NCBI RefSeq assembly: GCF_018861705.1
Contig: NZ_JAHLEC010000005.1
Location: 1 to 64,000 of the forward strand
DNA from: Clostridium psychrophilum
GTDB taxonomy: Bacteria; Bacillota; Clostridia; Clostridiales; Clostridiaceae
Direction: 5' to 3'
Length of the DNA: 64,000 nucleotides
The translations under genes and the position numbers were made by a program. A model generated the notes under the pieces. That model had not been told where the DNA came from, ran no database searches, and saw nothing but the letters and a program-made list of their open reading frames with translations. This document shows positions 46,913 through 56,534 of the stretch, in pieces; positions within the stretch are counted from its first letter, which is position 1, and every line of letters starts with the position of its first letter.

Positions 46913-47416
46913 ATGAATGAATCAGCTTTAAAGAGAAGATTTTTAAAAATTAGTAATAAATTTAGAACAGGTGATTTTAATTTAAGTACAGTAGCAGTAA
47001 TAATTGATGAAATAAGATTTTCATTAGGAGAACTTACTTCGGGCGAAGTAAGATTATTATTGGAAATACCAATTAACGTTTTAAAATTTGATGTTGATTT
47101 GAATGATGAGTCTAACTGGAGTAAAGAAAATATGGATTATTTTGCAAGTAATTTGTGCATTGAAGATGAATTTGTAATGAAATTGAGAAAAAAAGTTTTA
47201 AATGGTCAATCTGGCATTAATGATATGTGGAGTTCATTAGAATATGTTAAAAATAATTATAATCAACTAACCAATAAACATGGAAGAAACATAGAGTTAA
47301 TATTAAGAAATCCTGAGATAACAATAAGGGAAGATTGTAAAATAGTTAATGAAGATGAGTTTAAAAACAATGGTGAACTATTTGCTCAGTATATAGAGAA
47401 TGCAGTTATTTTATAA
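46913..47416 (+). CDS. Uncharacterised 167-residue protein
   Basis: I do not recognise this protein. It is predicted helical, acidic, soluble, with segments ALKRRFLKISNKFRTGDF, VIIDEIRFSLGELTSGEVRLL and LRNPEITIREDCKI. ATG follows GGGGGTGGAAAC. It is flanked by the inverted-end element and a T-rich terminator near 47426-47459, and belongs to the small-orphan group of 45-49 kb. Confidence 0.7.
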   Translation: MNESALKRRFLKISNKFRTGDFNLSTVAVIIDEIRFSLGELTSGEVRLLLEIPINVLKFDVDLNDESNWSKENMDYFASNLCIEDEFVMKLRKKVLNGQSGINDMWSSLEYVKNNYNQLTNKHGRNIELILRNPEITIREDCKIVNEDEFKNNGELFAQYIENAVIL

Positions 47417-47817
47417 AGGAACAACTAAAGAGGCTTTTAAAAGGGCTTTTTTATTTTTTGTAAAAGGAATAAAGCAAAACCGATATAATGTTTATGAAAA
47501 CAATAGTTATTGTTTTATGTTTGTAATAATTAACACTTTTATTAGGGTGATTAGATAAATTATAATTCATAACTCTAATGGGCAGTAAACAATGATATAA
47601 TCTACATATATGGATATATAAATTATTACTTATGTAATAATAAAAAAACACTCAAATTTAGTGTATGCACTACAAACAGTGATTTATTTTTTAATAATGC
47701 AGGGAAAGTTGGTTTAAAATTTAGAAAGGTGTAGAGGCAGTTTTCTAAACTTATGGATTATATGACGTTTACTAATTAATAAAGTATATGTTTTATAAAA
47801 TAAAAGGGGGAATTAAA
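47417..47817. other. Intergenic region, 400 bases
   Basis: A T-rich terminator with a GCTTTT/AAAAG stem lies at 47426-47459. A minus-strand open frame at 47451-47651 has no ribosome binding site and unusual composition and is not called. GGGGG before 47818 is the site of the next gene. Confidence 0.5.
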
Positions 47818-48078
47818 ATGGCATTAACAGGCAGAAAACATCTTAATGATTTAACAAAGGAACCTAGTAAAAGCTATTGGAATTTAAATGAGCATCCTAG
47901 TAAGGATATGAAAGAGTTAAGAAGCACTGATGGTAACTACTGGTATTATGTTAATACTAAAAGTAAAGAGAGCATACAGAAGGCAATGGAAGGCGTAAGA
48001 AAGCTGTATATGTTGTCAGTAGTATATAAAGAAGAAGGTATTGGTATACTAGAATCTATGTTGAAGATGCTTAAATAA
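47818..48078 (+). CDS. Small uncharacterised protein, 86 residues
   Basis: The ATG at 47818 follows AAAGGGGG. The protein starts MALTGRKHLNDLTKEPSKSYWNLNEHP, contains a WYYV aromatic patch and ends with a helical GIGILESMLKMLK. No domain is recognised. A terminator (GGCTACC...GGTAGC) follows at about 48173-48191, so it is a single small transcription unit. Confidence 0.65.
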   Translation: MALTGRKHLNDLTKEPSKSYWNLNEHPSKDMKELRSTDGNYWYYVNTKSKESIQKAMEGVRKLYMLSVVYKEEGIGILESMLKMLK

Positions 48079-48172
48079 AATCATAAAATGAGTAAGTAAA
48101 TTGATGGGAAAATTAAACAATTGATATATGGTAAATGATATGCAGAAATAAGCAATTACTTATATATGACAG

Positions 48173-48197
48173 GCTACCTTAATTGGTAGCTTTCTAT
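48173..48197 (+). terminator. Terminator GGCTACC-GGTAGC
   Basis: GGCTACC and GGTAGC flank a TTAATT loop, followed by TTTCTATTGTT. It ends the 86-residue protein gene. Confidence 0.75.
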
Positions 48198-48350
48198 TGT
48201 TAAAAATGAATGTTGATACAGTTGCATTTGGGTCTGCTTTGCTAAAGACTTAGAGAAAACTTGTACTAATAAGCTACAAAATATATTCGTTCATATATTG
48301 TGTAACTTTAGGAAAATTGTATCAAATAACTAAATTTGGAGGAATAAAAC

Positions 48351-48512
48351 ATGAAAAAAATTTATTACTATGGTATACAGCTTATTTGGTATGTATTAAT
48401 TAGTTTTATAGCATTAACATATTGGCGAACTTACGGATGGGGATTTTTAGTGGGAGCTTTCATAATATTGTACATTGGTGATAACTTAATCACAAGGTTT
48501 TTAAAACCATAA
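48351..48512 (+). CDS. Small membrane protein, 53 residues
   Basis: An ATG after TTTGGAGG opens a 53-residue frame: MKKIYYYGIQLIWYVLISFI then two hydrophobic segments (LIWYVLISFIALTYW, GFLVGAFIILYIG) and a C-terminal RFLKP. The two-helix hairpin with a strong ribosome binding site makes it a credible small inner-membrane protein. Function unknown. Confidence 0.65.
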   Translation: MKKIYYYGIQLIWYVLISFIALTYWRTYGWGFLVGAFIILYIGDNLITRFLKP

Positions 48513-48655
48513 AGTTAAAAAAGCCAAAAACAATATCAATTTTTTTGTTGAAAAGGTTACTTTATATTAATATAATAGTTTAAAGCATTAATTTTTAAAT
48601 TGTTTTGGTGGTTGTTTAGGGCATATATTGAAATGAATTTTAGTTGGTGATGTAA

Positions 48656-48703
48656 ACAAAAAAACTTATGTGATTTGTTAATTACATAAGTTTTTTTGTT
48701 TAT
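48656..48703. terminator. Long hairpin in the 48.5-48.9 kb gap
   Basis: AAACAAAAAAACTTATGT (about 48656-48674) pairs with ACATAAGTTTTTTTGTTT (about 48686-48703), with T and A runs on both sides, able to terminate in both directions. A minus-strand open frame across the gap (48557-48802) lacks a site and is not called. Confidence 0.8.
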
Positions 48704-48902
48704 ACTAGATATAATAAAAAAATCTATATTTGATTTTAAATAAAAACTTGATATTAATGGAATCATTAAACAAATATTATTAAAGTAAGGCATAATATAC
48801 ATTAAATCAAGGCATGATATATATAGATAAATATAAAAACATTACCATTCATTAGAGTAAAGTGATATTTTAAAATATATATAAAAGTAAGGTGTGTGAA
48901 AA

Positions 48903-49319
48903 ATGAATAAACTAGAAAAATTAATAGATGAAGGATTTAAGGTTAGAATCCAATCAAGTTCTAAATTTTGTTTGATTTTAGATGACTTAATTTCTTGCAT
49001 GAACTTTAATGAGGATAGCATAGAGGAAGCAATTGATTCGGCTTATGACTTTGTAATAAAACAAAAGAAATTAGCAGATAAGTGTATGTTAGAAAATCAA
49101 AAAGAAGATTGCAAACTTGTAATTGATGTGTCACAATTACAAGAGTTAACAATTGATGAAGATATGCTTAATGATGAGTTTAAGACGACTAATACTATTA
49201 GATTATATACATATGTTTGGGAACAATTTAAGGAGTTCACTGAAGCATACGAGGAGCACAAAAGCATGGATTTAGTTAGTATGGCACTTTTAGAATATAT
49301 ACAAAAATACAAAAAATAA
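48903..49319 (+). CDS. Uncharacterised 138-residue protein with RHH-like C-terminus
   Basis: ATG follows AAGGTGTGTG. The N-terminal 90 residues are acidic and not recognised (LISCMNFNEDSIEEAIDSAYDFV). The last 45 (TNTIRLYTYVWEQFKEFTEAYEEHKSMDLVSMALLEYIQKYK by position about 95-137) fit the strand-helix-helix form of a ribbon-helix-helix DNA-binding domain. That reading is by eye. It is the last of the 45-49 kb orphan genes and is followed by a terminator. Confidence 0.65.
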   Translation: MNKLEKLIDEGFKVRIQSSSKFCLILDDLISCMNFNEDSIEEAIDSAYDFVIKQKKLADKCMLENQKEDCKLVIDVSQLQELTIDEDMLNDEFKTTNTIRLYTYVWEQFKEFTEAYEEHKSMDLVSMALLEYIQKYKK

Positions 49320-49404
49320 TTAATATATAATAAGAACCTGTACTTAAAAAGGAATATATATTAAATTTTAAAATAGAAGAATTTATTACTTGTCTATAAT
49401 TAAA

Positions 49405-49434
49405 AATCCTTAGCTTAAGCCAAGGATTTTTGAT
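49405..49434. terminator. Bidirectional terminator
   Basis: AAAAATCCTTAGCTTAAGCC and its partner CAAGGATTTTT form a stem between two convergent genes; A and T runs are on each side. Confidence 0.85.
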
Positions 49435-49437
49435 TTG

Positions 49438-51276
49438 TTATTCTTTTATTATGTATGGAATTGTAAGTACTGCAACATTTCTGTTTTTATATAGCATACT
49501 TTTTATAAAATATCCGGTTTGATTATGAAGTAAGTTGTGCCACCACTTAGTTATAACAAACTGTGATAAGACAACCGTTACAGTTTCTCCATGTTTTGAA
49601 GCTCGATCTTCAGATTCTATAAAATTCATTAGAGGTCCAACCACATCTCTATACGCAGAATGTTCTATTATTAATGGAATCCCAGCATTATATTCTTTCC
49701 ATTTCTTTTTTAATTTCTCTGTAGTTTCTGTATCAGTAGATACATGAAATGCTACCACATTCTGTGATAAACTATTAGCACAATTTAATGATTTTAAGAA
49801 TGATTTATTTAATGTGCCCAAAAGGATTATTACATGTTGATCATTATTTGTTTTCATGCCAATATTAGGTCTTTGATTGTTAGACAATTTAATCTGTTCT
49901 ACAACCTTATTATAATGATTTTTAATCTTCAACATAAAATAGACAAGTAAAGGTATTACAATAAAAACTATCCAAGCTCCATGTAGAAATTTTGTTATAC
50001 CTATTAGTGTTACTGTAATCAAGGTTACAGTAGCACCTAGCCCATTGATAAATGACTTATGTTTCCATCCAAGTGCTTTACTTCTGTGCCATTTTAAGAA
50101 CATTCCAAACTGTGAAAGTGTGAAAGATAAAAATACACCTACTGCATATAAAGGCAAAAGCAAATGAGTATCCCCTTTAAACAGAATAATTAACACACCA
50201 GCTGCTACTGCGAGTACTATTATTCCATTTGAAAAACTTAGTCTCTTTCCTCTTTGTGAAAACTGCCTTGGGGCAAATCCATCTTGTGCCATTAAAGAAA
50301 GCAACAACGGTAGACCGGCATAGGCTGTATTTGCAGCCATTACTAAAATTACCGCAGTAGTAATTTGCATAATATAATACATAATATTTTTTCCGAAAAC
50401 TTGCTGAGCAATTTGAGCAAATACTGTCACATTTGTAACAGGTACTGGATGATAAATTGTTGCTAGGAAAGAAAGTCCACCAAAAATAAAAAGAACTAAA
50501 CAAGCTAGTAAACCCAAAACAGATTTTGCAGTTTTTTGTGATGGTTCTTTAAAATTAGGTATTCCATTACTTACTGCTTCAACCCCTGATAATGCAGTGC
50601 AACCTGAAGCAAACGCCCTAAGGAATAGAAATAATGTAATATCACCTATTGCTTTAGGAATTGGATATAAAGGTGCTGGCGAGTATCCGAAAATAAAATG
50701 TCTTACAATACCAGTGACAATAAGTACTCCGCAAGAAAAAATAAATAAATATGTTGGAACACCAAAAAGTTTAGAGGATTCCTTTGTCCCTCGCAAATTA
50801 CCTATTGTTAAGATTACTAACATTGTAATAGCTACGGCTACTTTATGTTGAAGCAAAGATGGCATTGCTGACGTAATTGCTGCAGTTCCAGCACATATAC
50901 TAACAGCAACTGTCAGTATATAATCTATAGTAAGAGATGCACCGGCAGTAAGCCCAGGTATTGTACCAAGGTTATCTTTTGCAACTATGTATGAACCACC
51001 ACCATTTGGGTAACTATCAATAGTCTGCCTATAAGAGAATACAAGTATAAATAATAATATAACAATGCATAATGCAGCATAAAACATATATTTATATGAC
51101 ATAAGACCTAAAACACCTATTAATACATATAAAATTTCTTCTCCTGCATATGCAACTGAAGAAACAGCATCACTAGCTAATATAGGTAACCCCCAAAAAA
51201 CATTTAATTTTTCTCCTGCTAACTCTTCTGTTTTTAGAGTTTTACCTATTAGTAGTTCTCTTAATTTTGATAACAT
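49438..51276 (-). CDS. APC-superfamily amino acid/potassium permease
   Basis: The ATG at 51276 follows GGAGGCG; the frame extends upstream to 51348 without a site. The 612-residue protein has about 12 membrane segments, the N-terminal GLPILASDAVSSVAYAGEEILYVL signature, the SYRQTIDSYPNGGGSYIVAKDNLG block and a 170-residue cytoplasmic C-terminal domain. This layout matches the KUP-like/KimA-type APC permeases of Firmicutes (YdaO). KimA imports K+ and is controlled by c-di-AMP; the substrate here is inferred from similarity. It is convergent with the upstream orphan genes. Confidence 0.85.
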   Translation of the reverse strand: MLSKLRELLIGKTLKTEELAGEKLNVFWGLPILASDAVSSVAYAGEEILYVLIGVLGLMSYKYMFYAALCIVILLFILVFSYRQTIDSYPNGGGSYIVAKDNLGTIPGLTAGASLTIDYILTVAVSICAGTAAITSAMPSLLQHKVAVAITMLVILTIGNLRGTKESSKLFGVPTYLFIFSCGVLIVTGIVRHFIFGYSPAPLYPIPKAIGDITLFLFLRAFASGCTALSGVEAVSNGIPNFKEPSQKTAKSVLGLLACLVLFIFGGLSFLATIYHPVPVTNVTVFAQIAQQVFGKNIMYYIMQITTAVILVMAANTAYAGLPLLLSLMAQDGFAPRQFSQRGKRLSFSNGIIVLAVAAGVLIILFKGDTHLLLPLYAVGVFLSFTLSQFGMFLKWHRSKALGWKHKSFINGLGATVTLITVTLIGITKFLHGAWIVFIVIPLLVYFMLKIKNHYNKVVEQIKLSNNQRPNIGMKTNNDQHVIILLGTLNKSFLKSLNCANSLSQNVVAFHVSTDTETTEKLKKKWKEYNAGIPLIIEHSAYRDVVGPLMNFIESEDRASKHGETVTVVLSQFVITKWWHNLLHNQTGYFIKSMLYKNRNVAVLTIPYIIKE

Positions 51277-51348
51277 AAATCCGCCTCCATAATAAAATCT
51301 ATTATTACAATATTTTTCTATTATAAAGCAACTATTTAAAAAATTCAA

Positions 51349-51742
51349 TCTTGTCTAAAACAATTTAAACTACAGTATGAGCAAATTCGTCATTTTATGA
51401 TTAAAATAAAATTTTTTTATGCTTAATATACAATTCTTGATGAAATATACTATTTAAATATCAAATGTATGATAATAAGAGTATAATTATTTTGTACTAT
51501 AATAGCATGATATTTTTATTTTAAATAATAGCATAAATATTAAGTGGATTATTTGATGTAGGTGATGGAGTAATTAAAGTTCCAGCACTTATTTGTATTT
51601 TTAGATTTACTCAAATTAAGGCATATTATAATTTGATATGATATCAATTATATACAATATTATAAAAAAGTAATGTTTATATTAAAATGGTTATGTTAAA
51701 ATACGTAGAGATATATATTGAATGAAAAATGGAGGATTACTA
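51349..51742. other. Intergenic divergent promoter region
   Basis: Between the divergent permease and apbE genes. No open frame or riboswitch-like conserved box was seen; AT-rich with GGAGG just before 51743. Confidence 0.5.
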
Positions 51743-52801
51743 ATGAAAAAAAATGTTTATATAATAGCAGTCTGTGTATTATTTATTTTACCTATTGGAT
51801 TTTGGTGGGTTAATAGCAGAGTAAATAAACAGATATATGAGAAGAGCTTTATATCAATGGATACATCTATGCAATTAAGTGCCGATGGATCCAACGCAAA
51901 AAAAGCAGTTGGTGAAAGTGAAAAAAAGGTAAAAGAACTTAATGATATGGCAAGTTCTACAATAGCTACCAGTGATGTTAGCAAAATTAATAATGCTGCA
52001 GGGAAAAAATATGTGAAAGTTCATCCAGAGATAATTAAAATGTTAGTGGCATCACAGAAGTACTCAAAAAAAAGTAATGGAGTATGGGATATCAGTATTG
52101 GTCCTCTTGTAAAGTTATGGGGTATAGGTACGGGAACTTCTAAAAAACCTTCGGATGCTAAGATTAAGGAGAGGTTACCACTTATTGGTTATAATAAAAT
52201 TAAAATAAATGAGAAAAGTAATAGTGTGATGCTTACACAAACAGGAATGGCTATAGATTTAGGAGGTATTGCAAAGGGGTTTGCTATTGATGAAGTAGAT
52301 AAGATATACCAAACCTATAATATTAAAAATGGTCTAATAAATTTGGGCTCAAGTTCTATTTATGGTATTGGTAAAAATGGAAAAGGCAATTCGTGGTCGG
52401 TTGGTATCAAACACCCTAGAAGTTATGATAGTTCTAATTACCTTGGTATTATTAAAATTTCTAATCAAGGAATATCTACATCTGGTGATTATCAGAGATT
52501 TTTTATTCAAGATGGTAAAAGATATCATCACATACTTAATGGAGCCACAGGTTACCCAGTGGATAATGGTGTTATGAGTGTTACTGTAGTTGTTGATGAG
52601 AGTGTTCCTAATAATGGAATGATAGCAGACATTTTATCATTAACAGTTTTTGGTTTAGGACCAGAAAAGGGAATTAAGTTTATTAATAGTATTCCAAAAG
52701 CTTCATGTATAGTTACTACAACAAATTTTAAAATTTATGCATCATCAGGTTTTAAAGATAAGATATTAGATTTAAATAGTAATTTTAAATTTGCAAATTA
52801 G
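51743..52801 (+). CDS. FAD:protein FMN transferase (ApbE family)
   Basis: The 352-residue protein has an N-terminal membrane anchor (about residues 4-22, no lipobox Cys at the right place) and an ApbE domain: SMDTSMQLS, WDISIGPLVKLWGIG, AIDLGGIAKGFAID and HHILNGATGYPVDNGV. ApbE attaches FMN to Thr residues of exported or membrane flavoproteins such as RnfG/RnfD or NqrC. The ATG at 51743 follows GGAGGATT. The NusG-domain-II gene further on is often near apbE in Firmicutes, suggesting a redox role. Confidence 0.92.
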   Translation: MKKNVYIIAVCVLFILPIGFWWVNSRVNKQIYEKSFISMDTSMQLSADGSNAKKAVGESEKKVKELNDMASSTIATSDVSKINNAAGKKYVKVHPEIIKMLVASQKYSKKSNGVWDISIGPLVKLWGIGTGTSKKPSDAKIKERLPLIGYNKIKINEKSNSVMLTQTGMAIDLGGIAKGFAIDEVDKIYQTYNIKNGLINLGSSSIYGIGKNGKGNSWSVGIKHPRSYDSSNYLGIIKISNQGISTSGDYQRFFIQDGKRYHHILNGATGYPVDNGVMSVTVVVDESVPNNGMIADILSLTVFGLGPEKGIKFINSIPKASCIVTTTNFKIYASSGFKDKILDLNSNFKFAN

Positions 52802-52819
52802 AAGTAACAAAAATTAGTA

Positions 52820-52951
52820 TTAAATCATCTCTTGTGGAGCTATAGCAGCTTCGAAGAAGATGCATCATCTCTGAAAGAGATAAATCATCTCCTTTAGGTC
52901 GTTGCAGCGACTTAAGAAGGAGATTTACCCCTCACTTAAGTTTTATTTCTG
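52820..52951 (+). repeat. Ladder of three hairpins after apbE
   Basis: Three stems follow in a row, each starting with a CATCTC-type motif: one around CATCTCTTGTGGAGCT/AGCTTCGAAGAAGATG, one ATCTCTGAAAGAGAT, and one AAATCATCTCCTTTAGGTC paired with GACTTAAGAAGGAGATTT around a GTTGCAGC loop. They stand directly before a 57-bp repeat with an IS200/IS605-like end hairpin. The block may be a decayed mobile-element or omega-RNA-like end; this is by eye only. Confidence 0.45.
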
Positions 52952-53008
52952 CTAAGGTAGTTTTCCTCCCACTTATAGAAGTGGGAGACTTTCCTTGTGA
53001 AATGTCGT
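52952..53008 (+). repeat. 57-bp direct repeat, copy 1 (IS200/IS605-like end)
   Basis: The segment contains the perfect hairpin CTCCCACTT-ATAG-AAGTGGGAG and the flank ACTTTCCTTGTGAAATGTCG. It recurs at 56535-56591 with only about three differences. Such a subterminal hairpin near a short tail is typical of IS200/IS605 right ends, but no tnpA or tnpB is present. Confidence 0.7.
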
Positions 53009-54387
53009 TAAAACTTAAAATTGAATATGTTTGGTAATATTAAATCGTATATTAAATGAGTTACAACAAAAACAACTCCACCAAATAATGCACCTATTAT
53101 ACAACCATTAAGACGAATCCCATGAAGTTCATTTCCTGCTTTTTGTTTTACAAAATTATTTAAGGATTTATCATCCATGTTATTTAACACTTGTTTTACT
53201 ATCTTACCTACATTTTTATATTTTGATCCCATAAATTCAAATAAATACTGTTTAATATATTGATCTATAATTTTCTTATTAATATAACTATTTTTAAAAA
53301 CATTCCAATATTTTCCTAAATTAGTTTTTGCCACTGCAATAAAAGATACAATATTTTCATTCCCAGATAAATCGTTTTTTAAATTATTTGTTTTTGGTAA
53401 AGCATAATTGTATAAAAACATTTCTTTTGAAGTAATTACTTTTATGACATTTTTAATTATTGTATTTAAATCATCCTGCAATGAGATTTCTTTTAAAGTT
53501 GTTGTCTTCCATTTTTCAATATTATTTCTTATTTTATTATCTGTAAGCATTTTATCAAATGATTTTTCTATATTTTTAATCAATTGACAACGCAATAAAT
53601 CATTTTCATCTTTTAAATTTAAGAGAATTTTATTAATTTGATTTAAAATTGCGTTTACAACATCTAAAGTATTTATTGCATTTACAGATTTTAAAATATT
53701 AATAAATTTTTCCATAACAAGACTGTTAGATTCTTTTTTTAAAAAATCATTTGCAAATTTTTTTAATATGTTTTTTCTAGCATCGTCATTAACATAAATT
53801 ATTAGACTATCTATGAGTTTATTAAACATTTCTTTGAATTCACTATTATTTATCCCATATTCAGTATATTTATCTAAATATACTGAAAAATCGAATACCT
53901 CTATTTTTTCTTTCAAATGTGTTTCTAAAAATTTAGCAAGTTTTAAAGTATCGATATTATTTATCTTTTCTTTAAAGTAATCTATTAAAACTTGATATAA
54001 TTCACTTTTTGTATCTATGTTTCTATTGATAAAGTTAATTAAGCTATCTATTATATTGATTTCTTCAATTTTGTTTTTTAATGCTTTTTTGCTTAGCAAC
54101 TTATTTTCAACCATATTGCTTACTGCATTTACTATGCTATCTCTATTCTTAGATATTATAGCAGTATGTGATGCTATAATGGGAAGTTTTCCAACTAAAA
54201 ATGGTTTTTCAAACAATGCAGTTATAGCAAACCAATCTGCTATAGAACCTACTAACGCTGCTTCAATAACAAAACTTAGCATTTCTAGAAGCTCATTGTT
54301 TCTAAGATTTATTTTAATAAGAACAGTCATAATGACTAATAATATTAAAACAACAACCGATAAATCTGCTATTTTTTTATTTCTCAT
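53008..54387 (-). CDS. DUF445 membrane protein (second of pair)
   Basis: This 459-residue protein has N-terminal membrane segments (VVVLILLVIMTVLIKI; VGSIADWFAITALFEKP) and a C-terminal segment (RLNGCIIGALFGGVVFVVTHLIYD) around a long, Lys/Asn-rich helical middle. The GSIADWFAITALF and NELHGIRLNGCIIGAL patches are DUF445 (YheB-like) marks. DUF445 proteins are envelope-associated; function is not settled. Its start is 2 bases after the stop of the paralogue, so both are one operon on the minus strand. Confidence 0.88.
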   Translation of the reverse strand: MRNKKIADLSVVVLILLVIMTVLIKINLRNNELLEMLSFVIEAALVGSIADWFAITALFEKPFLVGKLPIIASHTAIISKNRDSIVNAVSNMVENKLLSKKALKNKIEEINIIDSLINFINRNIDTKSELYQVLIDYFKEKINNIDTLKLAKFLETHLKEKIEVFDFSVYLDKYTEYGINNSEFKEMFNKLIDSLIIYVNDDARKNILKKFANDFLKKESNSLVMEKFINILKSVNAINTLDVVNAILNQINKILLNLKDENDLLRCQLIKNIEKSFDKMLTDNKIRNNIEKWKTTTLKEISLQDDLNTIIKNVIKVITSKEMFLYNYALPKTNNLKNDLSGNENIVSFIAVAKTNLGKYWNVFKNSYINKKIIDQYIKQYLFEFMGSKYKNVGKIVKQVLNNMDDKSLNNFVKQKAGNELHGIRLNGCIIGALFGGVVFVVTHLIYDLILPNIFNFKF

Positions 54388-54389
54388 AT

Positions 54390-55586
54390 CTATACTCCTA
54401 TACTAAATTTAATAATGAACATTAAAATACCTACTATGCCGCCAACAAGAGAACCATTAATTCTAATTAGCTGTAAATCATTTCCTACGTTTGATTCAAT
54501 TAATTCAATTAGCATACCATCGGTATAATTAACGAGATTTTGTTTAACCGTTTTACTTATATTTTGATGTTCTTTATCTATTATTTTATTTATTATATCT
54601 TTAAGAAAAACATCTAATTTTTTTAAAATATTTGAATTTTCATCTAAATTAATAAGTTTATTTTTAATAATAAGAAAAATTGTATCATATAAATTATTAT
54701 CTTTCATTAGACCTATAATTGAATTTTTTAACATTTTATTTATAAATTCTTCAACTTTAACATTTTGTAACAATTCCATTTTCCACTTTTCAATTTTAAT
54801 TTTAAAATTGGAATTATTTTTATAATCATTTAGATTAGCATTTATCCACTTTTTTAGTATTAATCGGTTTTCATCATCATTATTTTTCATATTAATTAAA
54901 TATTTTCCAATATTATCATTTGCATCAATTGCTAAATCTTTATTATTGCCTTTAAATCTATCAATAATTTTTTTCCTTAAGTTTCCGTGCTCATAAGAGG
55001 AGCGTGTTTTATCTATAAAGTTAATAAGTATATTTTTAAAATCATTTGTTTGAGAATACAATATTAATTCATCTAAGATAAAATTAAAAACTTTATCTTC
55101 ATATTCAGTTTTTAAAGAAATATCTATAATAGAAACAATATATTTATGTATATCTAACTTTTTTAGAATACTTATAATAAAAGCAGAAAAATCTGCTTTT
55201 ATATCTTTGCTACTTATTTTATCTAAATTATTTTCAATCATTAATTTAAGTGATGATTTTATCTTTTCTAATTCAGTATTATTATTTAATACTTCAACAA
55301 CTAGTTTTGAAGTATTATACCTATTAAGTAATTTTTTTAAAGTTTCTTTAGTTAATAATTCTTCACTTACCATGTTAGATAATCCGTCAAAAATCTTTTG
55401 CTTATTTTTAGGAATTGTTCTTTTTAGTAATTTGTTAATGCCCCACCAATCCGCAAAGCCACCAATCATAGATGCACAACTTCCACTATAAATAAGACCT
55501 CCTATGAAAGTATTGTGAAACGGGTAACTAATGACATAAATAACTGAGGCTAATATTAATATTAATGTTGCTTTATAATGATTCAC
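54390..55586 (-). CDS. DUF445 membrane protein (first of pair)
   Basis: This 398-residue paralogue of the next gene has the same plan: two N-terminal hydrophobic segments (ATLILILASVIYVISY, GGLIYSGSCASMIGGFADWWGINKLL), a helical middle rich in charged residues and a C-terminal segment (LQLIRINGSLVGGIVGILMFIIKF). The GGFADWWGI patch aligns with GSIADWFAI of its neighbour. Tandem duplication is likely. Neighbouring genes give no functional hint. Confidence 0.88.
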   Translation of the reverse strand: MNHYKATLILILASVIYVISYPFHNTFIGGLIYSGSCASMIGGFADWWGINKLLKRTIPKNKQKIFDGLSNMVSEELLTKETLKKLLNRYNTSKLVVEVLNNNTELEKIKSSLKLMIENNLDKISSKDIKADFSAFIISILKKLDIHKYIVSIIDISLKTEYEDKVFNFILDELILYSQTNDFKNILINFIDKTRSSYEHGNLRKKIIDRFKGNNKDLAIDANDNIGKYLINMKNNDDENRLILKKWINANLNDYKNNSNFKIKIEKWKMELLQNVKVEEFINKMLKNSIIGLMKDNNLYDTIFLIIKNKLINLDENSNILKKLDVFLKDIINKIIDKEHQNISKTVKQNLVNYTDGMLIELIESNVGNDLQLIRINGSLVGGIVGILMFIIKFSIGV

Positions 55587-56135
55587 TTTATTAAACCCAC
55601 TTTCTTTACATGATTTATATTAAACATGATTTATTGTATTTTTATCTTCAATTTATATTATATCATTTTGTTAAATTTAAGAATAGCAACATTTGGTTTC
55701 AAATGTCAAAGCAAATTTTTAATCAAATCGCAAAGTAATAATAATATTTATAATATTATAACAATCAAATAAGAATTAATACAATATAGAATTGATACGT
55801 TAGTTATAAAAAGCAGTAAAAGTTTATTTATTATATTTAGTTTATATAAACTAATGAATTATTATATCATTCAAAATAATATTAAACAGACTTATTATCC
55901 CAAATTAAGTTTAATTAATACATGTTTATTTTGCAGTGTTAATATTATTGTGTTCGTTTATAGTATTGGTAGCTAATCTGATTATGTACTTATATAACTA
56001 ATATGGTGTTATAGTAGTTTAGAAGAGATTTTTACTGAAAATAACAAAAGATATTAATTTATATATTTATAAGTTATAATAAATAAGTTATGTCATAACT
56101 GGTTAAACATATATAATTATCAAAGGAGTGTATAT
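55587..56135. other. Intergenic region, 550 bases
   Basis: AT-rich spacer between divergent genes with no open frame of note. It should hold the promoters for the DUF445 pair and the NusG-domain-II gene. GGAG precedes 56136. Confidence 0.5.
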
Positions 56136-56519
56136 ATGAAAAAAGGAGATAAAATTGTAGCAATATTGGTAATTAGTTTAGTTTTAATAAGTAGCATTGG
56201 TACATTTTTTTTCAAACAATATGTTAAAAGTAATCATAATTTTGCTATTATTAAACTTGATGGAAAAATAATTCAAACTATAGATCTTAATGCTGTTAAA
56301 ACGCAAAAGGAATGGAAGGTTTACGATAAAACAGGAAATTATAATTTAATTGAAATACTTCCAGGTAAAATACGAGTTAAAGATGCTGATTGTACGGGTA
56401 AAATATGTGTAAAAGAGGGTTGGGTCTCGCAGTCTGGACAGATGTTAGTATGCCTCCCACATAAATTAATAATTAATATTCAAGGGAAAAACAATACAGT
56501 TGATAGTGTGGTTCGTTAG
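56136..56519 (+). CDS. NusG domain II-containing membrane-anchored protein
   Basis: This 127-residue protein has an N-terminal membrane anchor (KIVAILVISLVLISSIGTFFF) and an extracellular NusG-II domain: KTQKEWKVYDKTGNYNLIEILPGKIRVKDADCTGKICVKEGWVSQSG is the family core, with two Cys (DADCTGKIC) and a CLPHKL segment. Members occur beside apbE and FMN-binding or isoprenoid-synthesis genes in anaerobes; the role is unknown. ATG follows AAAGGAGTG. Confidence 0.88.
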   Translation: MKKGDKIVAILVISLVLISSIGTFFFKQYVKSNHNFAIIKLDGKIIQTIDLNAVKTQKEWKVYDKTGNYNLIEILPGKIRVKDADCTGKICVKEGWVSQSGQMLVCLPHKLIINIQGKNNTVDSVVR

Positions 56520-56534
56520 AAACTATGGGCTAAA

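Noticed and set aside
47451-47651. Minus-strand open frame of 66 codons
   Set aside because: No ribosome binding site and Tyr/Phe/Ile-biased composition expected by chance in AT-rich DNA.
48557-48802. Minus-strand open frame of 81 codons
   Set aside because: It crosses a long terminator hairpin and lacks a ribosome binding site.
49438-51348. Longer start of the APC permease at 51348
   Set aside because: The upstream 24 codons lack a ribosome binding site, while GGAGGCG precedes the ATG at 51276.
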